64,000 nt of DNA, from positions 178,565,725-178,629,724 of the forward strand of contig JALMGJ010000003.1 of NCBI GenBank assembly GCA_023362775.1, given 5' to 3'. A program made the translations under genes and the position numbers. Origin of the DNA: Charina bottae. Lineage: Eukaryota; Chordata; Lepidosauria; Squamata; Charinaidae. The first letter of the stretch is position 1. Each line of letters opens with the position of its first letter. The notes under the pieces were generated by a model. It worked only from the letters and a program-made list of their open reading frames with translations, had not been told where the DNA came from and searched no databases. Positions 1 through 9,880 of this stretch are shown here, in pieces.

Positions 1-145
1 AATATACTATGAATGCATCAATTTTAATTTTTAATATGGTAAATATTGATACATATAACCCATACAAACAAAAGCTCTTTTGGGGTCCTCCATAAGTTTT
101 TAAAGTGGGAAGGGGTCCTGAGAGCAAAAAGTTTAAGAAACACTG
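1..145. mobile_element. Fragment of a hAT-Charlie-like DNA transposon end
   Basis: The stretch from about 86 to 145 contains two 'ggggtcct' blocks followed by 'aaaaagtttaagaaacactg'. This is the usual layout of Charlie-type hAT 3' ends, where the terminus reads like AAGTTTGAGAACCACTG. The element probably ends at 145. The 5' part is outside the window or too decayed to recognise, so I cannot check a target-site duplication. The class is assigned from remembered consensus patterns. Confidence 0.5.
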
Positions 146-779
146 GCTTAGACCCACTTTCTAGCTAGCAATTTTTTCCTTCATTTCCTGGGAAATAAAA
201 TTAAAAACTGTGCTTCACATTATATTCTATCCATTGCAAACAGAGGTAGTAGGAGCTTAAGGAACTGCAAGACAATTCTTACTTTCTAGCACCTCATCCC
301 ATGAGGTTTCTAGGATGACTGCTTGTTAGCCCTTTGAGGTAGACCAGACTAGAAAACCAAAGCTACGAATGCCAAAACTACTTTTATTATATGGTTACAG
401 GAACAGAATCTTGAAAGTCTGAATGTGCCTCCCCCCTCCGTCTTTTTTTCTTCGTGAGAACTAGGGAGCGTCAAGCCTGAGACGTTTTCTCAAATTATAA
501 TTCTGCTTCGGACTCAGATTTCTTTTATCTGACCATTGTCTTCGTTGCAGCTCTTCCTCCTGTTCCTCAGTTACTCTTACAGCCCATTGCATTGCTTCCT
601 AGGTGCAAGAATAGATGATGATCCCACTGCATTGCAAATGCAGCCCATACCTGTGTTTTCCAGCTTCCATTCAAAACTGTTATTTTCTGAGCCAATCTGT
701 CTTAAGCCATCCAGAGTGGAGGATCTCCAGTGCTTCATCTGGTTGCAGCCCCAGCTCCAATTGGGTGCAGTGCCTGGCA
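146..779. other. Non-coding interval, nothing recognised
   Basis: I see no exon, RNA gene or clear repeat here. The open frames starting near 536 run into the GC-rich transposon that follows and show no protein-like composition. Confidence 0.5.
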
Positions 780-1049
780 CAGGGCTTTCCGAAGTTTTCC
801 CGCGGCGACACAACCACCACCATTGGTGTGTCGCCGCGGGAAAACCTGGAAGTGCCGCCGTTGCGGCAGCGCGCAAAAACCCAGAAGCGCTGCTGCCGCT
901 TTCGGTTTTTGCGCGCCGCCATTGGTATGTTGCCGTGGGAAAACCCGGAAGCGCTGATGATGATCAGCGCTTCCGGGTTGTGTGGCGACACACCAGACTG
1001 TATGTGGCGACACACTTTTGTGTCGCGACACACAGTTTGGAAAGTTCTG
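780..1049. mobile_element. 270-bp hAT MITE (GC-rich interior) with perfect 8-bp TSD
   Basis: The element starts 'cagggctttccgaagttttc' and ends 'cacagtttggaaagttctg', so the two ends are inverted relatives (CAGGGCTTTCC / CAGAACTTTCC). It is flanked by the perfect 8-bp direct repeat 'gcctggca' at 772-779 and 1050-1057, the hallmark of hAT insertion. The interior is GC-rich and carries repeated pieces of 'cgccgcgggaaaacc' and 'ggaagcgctg'. No transposase is encoded, so it must be non-autonomous. It shares termini with the copies at 31319-31608, 35425-35678 and 46698-47064. Open frames across it are chance frames in GC-rich DNA. Confidence 0.88.
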
Positions 1050-1348
1050 GCCTGGCACATCTCCACCCTTCCAGTGACTGGTCCAGCTAGCTTGTCCTGC
1101 TGGGTTGCTATGTTCTCCACATTTTTTAATGATTGTGCAGTTGATCCAACAGTGGGTCATTAAGTCAATGAACTACCCTAAGCCTAGAAGGTCATGTTTC
1201 ATCCAACCCTTACATCTCCAAGTGGGCACCCTTTCAGTTTCTGCCCACTCTGGTGAAGCATACTCTTCTTGCTTTCCCACCTCCTGCCCACAATACTGCA
1301 AAGCTTCCCTTCTTTTAATTTTTTAGGCACCTTTATGCTGCAATATAG

Positions 1349-1585
1349 AGAGCCAGTTTGGTGTAGTGGTTAAGGCACCAGGCTAGAAACTAGGAGACCG
1401 TGAGTTCTAGTCCTGCCTTAGTCACAAAGCCAGCTGGGTGGCCTTGGGCCAGTCACTTTCTCTCAGCCCTAGGAAGCAGACAATGACAAACCACTTCTGA
1501 AAAACCTTGCCAAGAAAATTGCAAGGCCTACTCCAGGCAGTCTCCGAGAATCGGACACGATTGTACGGATTAAAAAACAAAAACA
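1349..1585 (+). mobile_element. tRNA-derived SINE (Sauria-type) with BovB-like 3' tail
   Basis: The 5' region has a polymerase III A box ('tggtgtagtggttaaggca') and a B-box-like 'gtgagttctagtcctgcc'. It is followed by the conserved body 'ggccttgggccagtcacttt' and 'ctcagccctagg'. The 3' end 'ggacacgattgtacggatta' plus an A-rich tail resembles BovB LINE 3' ends, which Sauria SINEs use to borrow BovB reverse transcriptase. Flanking direct repeats 'ctgcaatatag' (1338-1348) and 'ctgcaatgtag' (1586-1596) differ at one base and fit a retrotransposition TSD. The copy is somewhat diverged. Confidence 0.8.
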
Positions 1586-1596
1586 CTGCAATGTAG

Positions 1597-2130
1597 GGAT
1601 ATTGCTACTTTATTTCTGTGAAGATGAACTATCAGTTCTTCCTTGTACAAACTTTCCATGGACCTACAGAAAAATGTAGGTACCAAAGAACAGCCTGTTC
1701 TGTTGTTGCTTGGATTACTGTAGCATCAGAGCAACAATGCTACAGTAAGGGGAAAAGAGAAAAAGAAAGAGTCTGCTTTAATGTCAAAGAGATAATATCG
1801 GAAAGGGGTGTGAAAGCCTCCAAGTGTGCAAACATATGGGAAAGAAAAGGAAAGCACAGGGACTAATGAGGAAGGAAAAATCCCTAAAAAGAAGCCACTA
1901 GGAGAGCATTCTACCCAGGAGCCTTGCCTTCCCTGCATGGATGGAAAAGATGGAAACCCCACCCACCTGTGATCCATAGCGCCTGCCCATGTCCCCAAGC
2001 ACCCGCCCACCCATGTTTCATGGTGCCTGCCTGCAGCACCCACCCACTCCCACGCATGCTCAGTACTGCCTGTCCACAGCTCTCACCCACCAGCCTGCTT
2101 GCCTGGGACTGCCACCTCTTCCCATGTCAC
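1597..2130. other. Non-coding interval with a C-rich stretch
   Basis: Nothing gene-like is visible. About 1950-2110 is unusually rich in 'cccacc' and 'gcctgcc' words, which may be the interior of a decayed repeat adjoining the mariner-like fragment that follows. Confidence 0.4.
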
Positions 2131-2296
2131 AGTCATGTGAGGTCCTCGCTTAATGACCCACGCAGTCCTGGAGTTATGATGGCAACCAGGACTTCTGGGA
2201 TTGCTGTCACTAAGCAATGCAGTCACGTGACATTACGCTTTATGACCACATCGCTTAATGATGGAAATTGTCATCGTAGCCCAAGGACTACCCGTA
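2131..2296. mobile_element. Fragment of a mariner-like MITE
   Basis: Words such as 'gaggtcctcgcttaatgacc', 'gcttaatgatgg' and a terminal 'aaggactacccgta' match the better preserved element at 19908-20324, whose ends read CAGGTAGTCC and whose interior repeats 'cactta' and 'gtcacatga'. Only part of the element is present and no TA duplication can be assigned. Family membership is inferred from this similarity within the window. Confidence 0.5.
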
Positions 2297-2867
2297 GCTG
2301 AGTCTCTTTTATGGTGTTTTTAGCAAAATAAACACTGGCTTCTGGGTGAAGCCTTGGAGTAGTAGAGACTTGGCTAAGGAATGAGTGAAAAATTCTTGGC
2401 AGTTTTTCATCTAGCAGCTTTGGGAAGTGAGAATTACAGCAAACCTTTTGGAAATAAGTCGCAACGAGACCAGCGTGCTCAGTTATTGTCTGCCAGGCTG
2501 CTTTCTTAGGTCTTCCATACCTGGGCTACAAAACTCTGGATGACCACTAGATGGGAGCAAAGATAGACACAGAAAAATAATGCTTTACTAGTGGTTCTCT
2601 GGATTTTTGTAGCCCAGATAGGATAACCAAAACCTGACCTACCTAACCTTTTACATTAAAAAAAACCCTTTTAATTAAAAAAGCAACTGGCATGATATAA
2701 ACCAGAGTACTAGCATAATCTTTATTTTCATATACCTTCCATCTCTCATTTGTATTTCTATTTATATAGCTGACTTCAGTTTAATGAAGTTTCTCTGCAG
2801 CAAATGCTTAAATGTTTATTGTAAACCACAAATGAATGTTTAAAAGTGGAGTCAGGCAGCCTTGAAG

Positions 2868-2870
<3 letters not shown>

Positions 2871-2906
<36 letters not shown>

Positions 2907-2930
2907 GAATGAATGAATGAATGAATGAAT
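2871..2930. repeat. (GATT)n changing to (GAAT)n microsatellite
   Basis: About eight copies of GATT pass directly into about seven copies of GAAT, visible by eye. The compound structure suggests a point mutation in the repeat unit followed by expansion of the variant. Confidence 0.95.
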
Positions 2931-4440
2931 AAAATATTTTGTCCTTCCTCTCTCTGTAATCCTTATTTAATGGTGTAACAGATACTAATAATCTCAGTAT
3001 GAAGTATTTGGGAAGGCCTTAAAAACTTTGTATTAACTTGCAGTATGAATGGTTCTAAAATATAGTATTTCCAACTAATGAATACGTATGTTTTGGAAAA
3101 CAAACTCAGGGGGCATTTAGTAAAGACAAGCATTTTGATCCAGGAAGAAGACTGCTCATATTCATTAGCAAAATATTTCCATTTTATTTAGGGGCCCACT
3201 GTTAGCAATATATTATGCTTATGCTGTGGAGTCCTTGGTGTTCTCTTTGATTATGCTTATGCTTATCATCACAGATAAGATATATACAGATTTCTTCAAT
3301 TGCTTTATTTGAATATTCTGTGAACCTCAAGTTGTTATTTTCGTTTTAAAGGGTCATAGTTCCCTGTATACCAGTATAGCTTACCACATGGAATTCATTC
3401 CAAAGTTTCTAGACTCCCTCAGGGAATTACTGTTTCATATGATGCATCACTAGTTAAATATCTACATTTGTGGTTTTCAATCAACCTTCTCTCTGATTAA
3501 GAATTTTATTTGGGGAATATCACTGGTACTTGTTAGTGCTGTCATTAACTACAAGACATTTACATGTTCCAGCATATTCTCTTATTTTCACAGGGCAGAA
3601 TCCTATCTACATTTAACTTGAAAATAATTACATGTAAAGTCAAGAGGATTTGCCTTATAGGTTGATATACTGTATGTAAAATAGCATGGAAGTGATCTGA
3701 TTTTTAGATTAATAAAAAATTCCCCAAGTTTTCTTTTAAATAGTAAAAACTATTTTAAAATAGCTTCAAATAGGGATTTTTAAAAGGTCTTTAAAAATTG
3801 TCAGCTGCTTCTTGTTGCCTGTCTTTTAAAATCATAAGGTTTGGATGACAGACCTATCCTAGTGGAATCATACTTACCAAACTGTAATTTCTCTACATAA
3901 ATTTATTTTAGTCAGTGTATACTTCAGAAAAATATTCATTGTAAATTAAGTAATGATTTCATAGTCAAAGAAAATAATTGAGATACCCAATCTCATGAAG
4001 GCGATTGAATTGCTCTGTCACACTGCTTTCCATCAATCGAGTATGGGCATTTGTATATCCTATGAAAAAGGGCTGATATTTTTCAGCCTAACTACCAGCT
4101 CTTGCTTCTTTGAATCTCTGGATTTAAAGTTACTAATGGTTTGATAAAAGCATGAACACACCTTTTGTGCTAGTTTGGTATTCTGGAATTTTGAGAGCAG
4201 ACTGTGAGTAGTCTTACAAAATAACCGCTATGGAAGGGGGCTTTGTTGCATCAACACTCAACATAGCATACTACACACCCTGATCCCCAATCCTGGTGGC
4301 AAAGTCACATCTTTAAAGCCTTACAAAAGGCCAGTAGGGTCAAGGCCAATCTGATCTCTCTGGGATGATGTTCCAAAGGGCAAGATCCATGACAGAAAAG
4401 GCTCTCTTCCTGGTCCTGTCAGATGGCAATGTCAGATGCT
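2931..4440. other. AT-rich non-coding interval
   Basis: No exon or clear repeat is recognised from 2931 to about 4240. The segment at about 4290-4440, with 'gggatgatgttccaaagggc' and 'aaaaggctctcttcctggtc', has the flavour of a diverged interspersed squamate repeat that I cannot name. It adjoins the GC-rich element that starts near 4441. Confidence 0.4.
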
Positions 4441-4821
4441 TGCTTCGAAGGAGACAGGCAGAGGGAAAGGCATAGGACTTTCCCTCCACTGTTTGGCATA
4501 TTTCCTCGCCCCCCTCGAGACTGGCGCGGCCTGAGGTGGCGGCTATGCCCCCTACGGTGGGCGAAGGCATGCGTGGGGGCAGGGGGAGCAAGCAAGCGCG
4601 CAAGCGAGGGAGAAGTCGCTCTTTCTCTACTCTTTGTAGAAGGAGCGGCGCGAACCGAGTTCGCTGGCTCCGGCGTTGTTTCCGGGAGAGTGGGCGAGTC
4701 CAGCTTGCTTTCTCCCCGGGATGGAATGTCCGGCTGGAGCTTCAGACAAGGAGCCCACTTAGCGAGTTTCTTCCAGCTTTACTCCTCCGATTAGGATTGC
4801 TTTGCCGAAACTGGCTCTTTC

Positions 4822-5082
4822 CTGCTCGGGCAGGTACCAGCCTCTCTGCATGCTCCTTCCGCTGCTGCTGCTGCAGGGAGACGGCGTCCACCTGGCCCAG
4901 CTGCCCGGGGTCCAGGGAGATCAGATCCACCCACCTCGTTCCCCCCCCCCGCCGCTCTTCGCCACAGATCCCGCCGGAGCTGATCTCCCTGGACCCCGGG
5001 CAGCTGGGCCGGGTGGACGCCGTCTCCCTGCAGCAGCAGCAGCGGAAGGAGCGTGCAGAGAGGCTGGTACCTGCCCGAGCAG
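4822..5082. repeat. 103-bp near-perfect inverted repeat with 55-bp loop
   Basis: The left arm 4822-4924 and right arm 4980-5082 are reverse complements with only two differences that I can find (in 'gcatgctcc' versus 'gcacgctcc', and 'cacctggcc' versus 'cacccggcc'). The loop is 4925-4979. Both arms begin and end at a 'ctgctcgggcaggtacc'-type end and 'gatcag'. The structure lies inside GC-rich copy A and could form a long hairpin in RNA or single-stranded DNA. Confidence 0.9.
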
Positions 5083-5192
5083 GTACCAGCTGCAGGGAGA
5101 CGGCGTCCACCCGGCCCAGCTGCCCGGGGTCCAGGGAGATCAGATCCGCCCGCCTCGTTCCCCCCCCACGGCCGCTCTTCGCCACAGATCCC
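4872..5192. repeat. Direct duplication overlapping the foldback
   Basis: The segment 4872-4972, starting 'ctgcagggagacggcgtcca' and ending 'cttcgccacagatcc', recurs in the same orientation at about 5091-5191 with few differences. Together with the inverted arm at 4980-5082 this makes three near-identical copies of one block, in the order direct, inverted, direct. The low divergence implies recent rearrangement. Confidence 0.85.
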
Positions 5193-6620
5193 TGGGCCGT
5201 TTGATGCGGTTTAAATCTTAAAACAAAATAAAGCAAATTAGGCAATCAAGACCTTCAGCTAAGAGAGAGTGTGGCGGAACAAAAAAATAAAGGCGAGAAA
5301 GAGGCGTCGTACGGAAGGAGGTACCGACAGAAAGGCTGCCCCACCCGTCTCCGGATTAGTCCTGCTGATTTCAACTGCAATGTATTGGAGAAAATGGCTT
5401 TGTGAGTTTTAGCCTCCAACCGGGCTCCAAGAGAGAAAGAACGAGAAAACTTATCAATTTTATCTTTTTCTCCACCCAGAGGTTCTCTCAAGAGCTGTTT
5501 TGGCCCAGAAAAGTCAAGCAGCTCTATTGCTACTAATTCAGTAAAATCGCCCTTTTATGAATCGCTTCATTCCCAGCCGAGTCTGCCCCTTAAGCCCTTC
5601 TCCGTCCTTTCTTCCTCCGCCGCCCCCCAGCTTCTCTTTTTACCTTTTCTGCCCCCACTTCATGCCGGGGATAATTCAAAAAGGCTTCTTTTTCGCCCAC
5701 CAAACATTAGTTTCCAGCGTTTTGTGCTACTGGGTTTTTGATCATTTGGCAACGATCCGGGGGAAGGGGAAGAGAAGGCAACCCGCAGGAGGCACGGCTT
5801 GAGGGCGGATGGCACCCCTGGGCTGCATCCCCCAAAGCGTTTATTCGGGAGCAAGCTGCATGGAACCCCACGAAGCAAACAGGCAGGCGTCAGTTGGGGG
5901 GTGGGGGAGTTGGATCTACTTTAGCCTCCTTGTAAATCCCACCCCGTGCGCTACACTCTCTCTCCCTCTCTGCTCCGCGTGCGCAAGGGCGCAATTCCCC
6001 AGAAACCCTCCGGCTCGGTTGCCCTGGGAATCCCTGCGCACCCAGCGCTTGCTTTCCAACTGAGCGAACCCTCCTGCGCCTTGGCCTGGTTGGGCGCGCG
6101 CTTGGGCATCCAAGCCGGATCGGGGGCCTCACGGAGGGAGGCAAGCCGCCGGGCCCGCCCCCCTCGGCCGCTTCCGCCCGCCCGCGTCGAGCCAAGAAAA
6201 TGATGGGGGGCGGGAAACGAGGCCGGCCCGCCCCACCTGCCCGCTTACCTGCCTGCTTGCCTCCCTCCGCGAGGCCCCCCGCTGCCTTCCCGGGATCCAA
6301 GCCAGAGAGAAAGGGCGGCGGTGGGGGCGCCTACCGGACCGCCCGAGTGCCAGACAGGCAGCTCCGCCTGCGCGCCTTCCACGCGATCGGCCCGGCCAGG
6401 GAAAGCGCGCGGGCGGAGCTCCCGTCCCGCTGCACCCCAGCCGAGCAGCAGCCGAGCCTCGAGAGGGCGAGAAAGCCCCGACGCTGCCCCGCGGACCTCT
6501 CCAGCGCGCCCGGATCCCGGGAAGGCAAGGGGGGGCCTCGCGGAGGGAGGCGGGCGGGCGCCCGGCCCGCCCCCCTCGGCACCTGTGCGGCTCCCCCGCG
6601 CCCTCCCACATGCCCCAATA

Positions 6621-6743
6621 AGCCACGGCAGGGAGGCGCTGCTGGCCCGGGACGCGGCGCTGTTGGAGGCGGCGCAGGAGCGGCTGCAGGGGCTGCTGCG
6701 GCTGGAGATGGCGCTGCTCTGCGGCATCCAGGTGCTGGGCAAG
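6621..6743 (+). other. Possible captured coding segment (helix-rich 41-codon stretch)
   Basis: In one frame these bases read as a protein-like amphipathic helix, including ALLARDAALLEAAQERLQGL and then LRLEMALLCGIQVLGKG. A second helix-like stretch, ALLGLVEELEGAEG, occurs in another frame near 6850-6895. A third, ELISLDPGQLGRVDAVSL followed by glutamines, is read from about 4977 in the foldback arm. These compositions are unlike the proline, arginine and glycine nonsense around them. I do not recognise the donor protein, see no splice sites, and the pieces are not in a common frame. If they are coding in origin they are fragments of a host gene carried in the transposon. GC-rich chance is the alternative. 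Confidence 0.25.
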
Positions 6744-7173
6744 GGCGCGGGCCCAGGACGCGAGCGGCAGGGCAGCGCAGGGGGCCTGGCCGGGGCAGTG
6801 GCGGCGGGGGGACGGCGGAGGTTTGCCAGGCGGCAGGACGGGGCGGGCGGCGCTGCTGGGGCTGGTGGAGGAGCTGGAGGGAGCAGAGGGACCAGGCATT
6901 CCCGTGGGCGCAGCGTGCGCTCTGCAACCCGCCTTGGAGAAGTGGCCGCGGGAGGCCCTCCGGGTGCACCCTCCCACCCCATCAATCCCCCCACCCCGCC
7001 AGCAGCGCCTCCCTGCCGCACCGGGCCTCGCTCAGTGTGAGAGCCAGGGGGCGGGGTTTGCGGGCGTGGGCCAATCACGTGGAAGGGGCGGGGGTGAGTT
7101 CAGCTGCGGAAGAGCCACACTCAAGGGGCCAAAGAGCCGCATCTGGCTCGCGAGCCGCCATTTCCGACCCTTG

Positions 7174-8320
7174 CCCTAGTAGATGGGACCTGGAGCATGC
7201 CTCTCCTGCCAGACCTAATGGGAGACATAACCGGGTAGAGTTGGTTCCTCAAATGAATATGGGGAAACTTGACTGAAGCATGGCTAGAAACACTTAGGAA
7301 AAGATTTAGAAAACACTTAGGAAAGAACCCCACCCTTTGTAATGTGAAATGGGAAGATCTTCAGGGGAAACTAAAAGAGTAACAAGTTACAGTATGTATC
7401 TAAACTAGGAAAAGTAGCTGAGGTAAAAATTGCTCCAGAGTCTCTGCTTAAAGGTTGTAACTATGAGGAATTCAAGGGAACAAAAAGGATTCTGTTTTTT
7501 CCTGAACCCTTATCCTAACCCTTATCTCTAAGGTATTGGTAACATTTTAGCCAAGAATCTGTGATGAGATCTTTGATTTACTTTAAAGTGTGTGCTGGTT
7601 ACAATCTTTGTCTACAATAACTATTTTATCTGAAGTTTATTGTAATTGTGGAAGCTCAGTTACTTATGGGCTCTTTGAGCAGCAGGATAGACTGCGCAAG
7701 GGCATTCTCCAAAAATATAGGTGGAAGCAGTGTAATTATCAAGTATCTAACACTAGGCAGGAAAAATGAATTTCTGGAGGAGGAGGAGGTTTAAGACATT
7801 TTTCACCCTCCAAGCCCAGTCTTGCCAGTACAATAAGAAATGGAAGAAAGAAATTCAGAGCCTAGTGCAAGAATGAAATCCTAAGGGGAAAAACGTGGAG
7901 ATGTGGATGGCACTGAGTCAGAAATTAATGTTTTAGTTATCAGATCTACTTCTTGTTTAAAATTAGGGGGAAATTTGTTTTAAATCATTTTTTTTATCTT
8001 GGTGAGATTTAAATCATTATTTTCTTGCCTCTTCATGCCTCTGCCATCTGCTGGCAGAATAGAATAAAATATGCAAATTTGCTTTTCAGGAATATAGATT
8101 TTCAGCTCATTTGCAACTCAGGGTGAATTATACAATAGGTTAAATATGCAACTGGTTTATTTTGTTTAATGTACACATACAAGCATGGGTTGTAATCCAG
8201 ATAAACACCACCACACATGGCAAAACTTAAAACCATTTTACCCTGACAGTTTTCTTTGCAATATTACTGTCCTCACAGCACTGAATTTAAAAACAAGCAA
8301 AACAATCAAAATTCTGTTTC
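7174..8320. other. Non-coding interval, nothing recognised
   Basis: AT-rich unique-looking sequence between the GC-rich element and the 3' end of BovB. No exon with splice sites or confident repeat was recognised. Confidence 0.4.
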
Positions 8321-8324
8321 TTGT

Positions 8325-9852
8325 TTATTTGTTCAGTCGCTTCCGACTCTTCTTGACTTCATGGACCAGCCCACGCCAAAGCTTCCTGACGGCTGTCACC
8401 ATCCCCAGCTCCCCCACGGTCGACTCCGTCACCTCCAAAATATCATCCATCCATCTTGCCCTTGGTCCGCCCCTCTTCCTTTTGCCTTCCATTTTCCCTA
8501 GCATCAGCATCTTCTCCAGGGTATCCTGTCTTCTCATTATGTGGCCAAAGTACTTCAGTTTTGCTTTTAATATCATTCCCCCAAGTGAGCAGTCTGGCTC
8601 TATTTCCTGGAGTATGGACTGCTTTGATCTTCTTGCAGTCCAAGGCACTCTCAGAATTTTCCTCCAACACCACAGTTCAAAAGCATCTATCTTCTTTCAC
8701 TCAGCCTTCCTTATGGTCCAGCTCTCGCAGCCATAGGTTACTACAGGGAATACCATTGCTTTAACTATGCGGACCTTTGTTGTCAGTGTGATGTCTCTGC
8801 TCTTAACTATTTTATCAAGATTTGTCACTGCTCTCCTCCCAAGAAGTAGACGTCTTCTGATTTCCTGGCTGCAGTCAGTGTCTGCAGTAACCTTTGTGCC
8901 TAGAAATACAAAGTCTGTCACTGCCTCCACGTTTTCTCCCTCTATTTGCCAGTTATCAGTCAAGCTGGTTGCCATAATCTTGGGTTTTTTTGAGGTTTAA
9001 CTGCAACCCAGCTTTTGCACTTTCTTCTTTCACCTTCGTCATAAGGCTCCTCAGCTCCTCCTCGCTTTCAGCCATCAAAGTGGTATCATCTGCATATCTG
9101 AGATTGTTAATGTTTCTTCCAGCGATTTTAACTCCAGCCTTGGATTCATCAAGCCCAGCATGTTGCATGATGTGATCTGCATACAGGTTTAATAGCTAGG
9201 GTGAGAGTATACAACCCTGCCATACTCCTTTCCCAATCTTAAACCAGTCCGTTTTTCCGTGGTCTGTCCTTACCGTTGCTACTTGGTCATTATACAGATT
9301 CCTCAGGAGGCAGACAAGATGAATTGGTATCCCAATACCAACAAGAACTTGCCACAATTTGTTAGGTTCCACACAGTCAAAGGCTTTAGAAAAGTCAATA
9401 AAACAGAAATAGACGTTTTTCTGAAACTTCCTGGCTTTCTCCATTATCCAGCGGATATTGGCAATTTGGTCTCTAGTTCCTCTGCCTTTTCTAAACCCAG
9501 CTTGTACATCTGGCAATTCTCGCTCCATGAATTGCTGGAGTCTACCTTGCAAGATCTTGAGCATTACCTTACTGGCATGTGAAATAAGTGCCACTGTTCA
9601 ATAGCTTGAACATTCTTTAGTGTTTCCCTTTTTTGGTATGGGGATATAAGTTGATTTTCTCCAATCTGATGGCCATTCTTGTGTTTTCCAAATTTGCTGG
9701 CATATGACATGCACCTTGACAGCATCATCTTGCAAGATTTTAAACAGTTCAGCTGGGATACCGTCGTCTCCTGCTGCCTTGTTATTAGCAATGCTTCTTA
9801 AGGCCCATTCAACCTCGCTCTTCAGGATGCCTGGCTCTAACCCATTGACCAC
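8325..9852 (-). pseudogene. BovB ORF, reverse transcriptase part (broken)
   Basis: This is the translated portion of the 3' half of BovB. In active members it belongs to one endonuclease/reverse-transcriptase polyprotein that performs target-primed reverse transcription. Here it is split over at least five frames: 9598-9852, 9196-9594, 8956-9168, 8697-8975 and 8325-8648. The YADD catalytic motif survives but the frame does not. No host function is expected. Confidence 0.85.
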
Positions 9853-9858
9853 ACTGTC

Positions 9859-9880
9859 AAATCTATCCCCGATATTATTA
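9859..9880. repeat. Target-site duplication of the L1, left copy
   Basis: The 22 bases beginning 'aaatctatcc' and ending 'gatattatta' are identical to 15849-15870. The first two A bases could instead belong to the L1 poly(A) tail, so the certain duplication is 20 bp. It was generated inside the BovB sequence. Confidence 0.95.

Larger units (their letters stand above)
4441..7173 (-). mobile_element. Large GC-rich hAT-like element, copy A (pseudo-CpG island)
   Basis: Read on the minus strand from 7173, this element begins CAAGGGTCGGAAATGGCGG and continues through 'ctcgcgagcc', 'gatgcggctctttggcccc' and 'gtgtggctctt'. The same run starts copy B at 23681. At its other end, 4470-4640 is the reverse complement of 25330-25500 in copy B, including 'gcataggac', 'gccagtctcgagggg' and 'gcgcaagcgaggg'. 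The two copies are therefore the same family in opposite orientation. A clean left terminus with CAGGGGTCGG is not found near 4441, so this copy is truncated or rearranged there. It is very CpG-dense with no host gene recognisable. I infer a non-autonomous element with hAT-like ends. The long open frames across it, one of 358 codons, are expected in stop-poor GC-rich DNA. Confidence 0.65.
8321..9880 (-). mobile_element. BovB (RTE) LINE, 3' half (disrupted by L1)
   Basis: On the minus strand this part encodes the reverse transcriptase and C-terminal region of BovB. Visible motifs, in order from 9852 downwards, are NNKAAGDDGIPAELFKI, PIPKKG, QAGFRKGRGTRDQIANIRW, FIDFSKAFD, QGCILSP, the catalytic RYADDT (codons for YADD at about 9086-9097), and GCESWTIRKAE near the C terminus. 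The element ends near 8321 with the typical BovB 3' sequence, read on the plus strand as 'gttcagtcgcttccgactc'. Several frameshifts break the reading frame (changes near 9595, 9180, 8960 and 8680), so no active protein is possible. The other half resumes at 15871, and joining the two across the L1 gives a continuous BovB. Confidence 0.93.

Noticed and set aside
735..1160. Overlapping open frames across the first hAT MITE
   Set aside because: The MITE boundaries with an 8-bp TSD explain the GC-rich open sequence. No protein family is recognisable.
1349..1420. tRNA gene suggested by A and B boxes
   Set aside because: The boxes belong to a SINE head with diverged stem regions, a conserved SINE body and a TSD.
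6200..7276. A 358-codon open frame on the plus strand and several overlapping long frames on both strands
   Set aside because: All lie in GC-rich transposon copy A where stops are rare. The composition is proline, arginine, glycine and alanine noise, with no splice signals or consistent frame. Only a few short helix-like stretches inside are worth a search.
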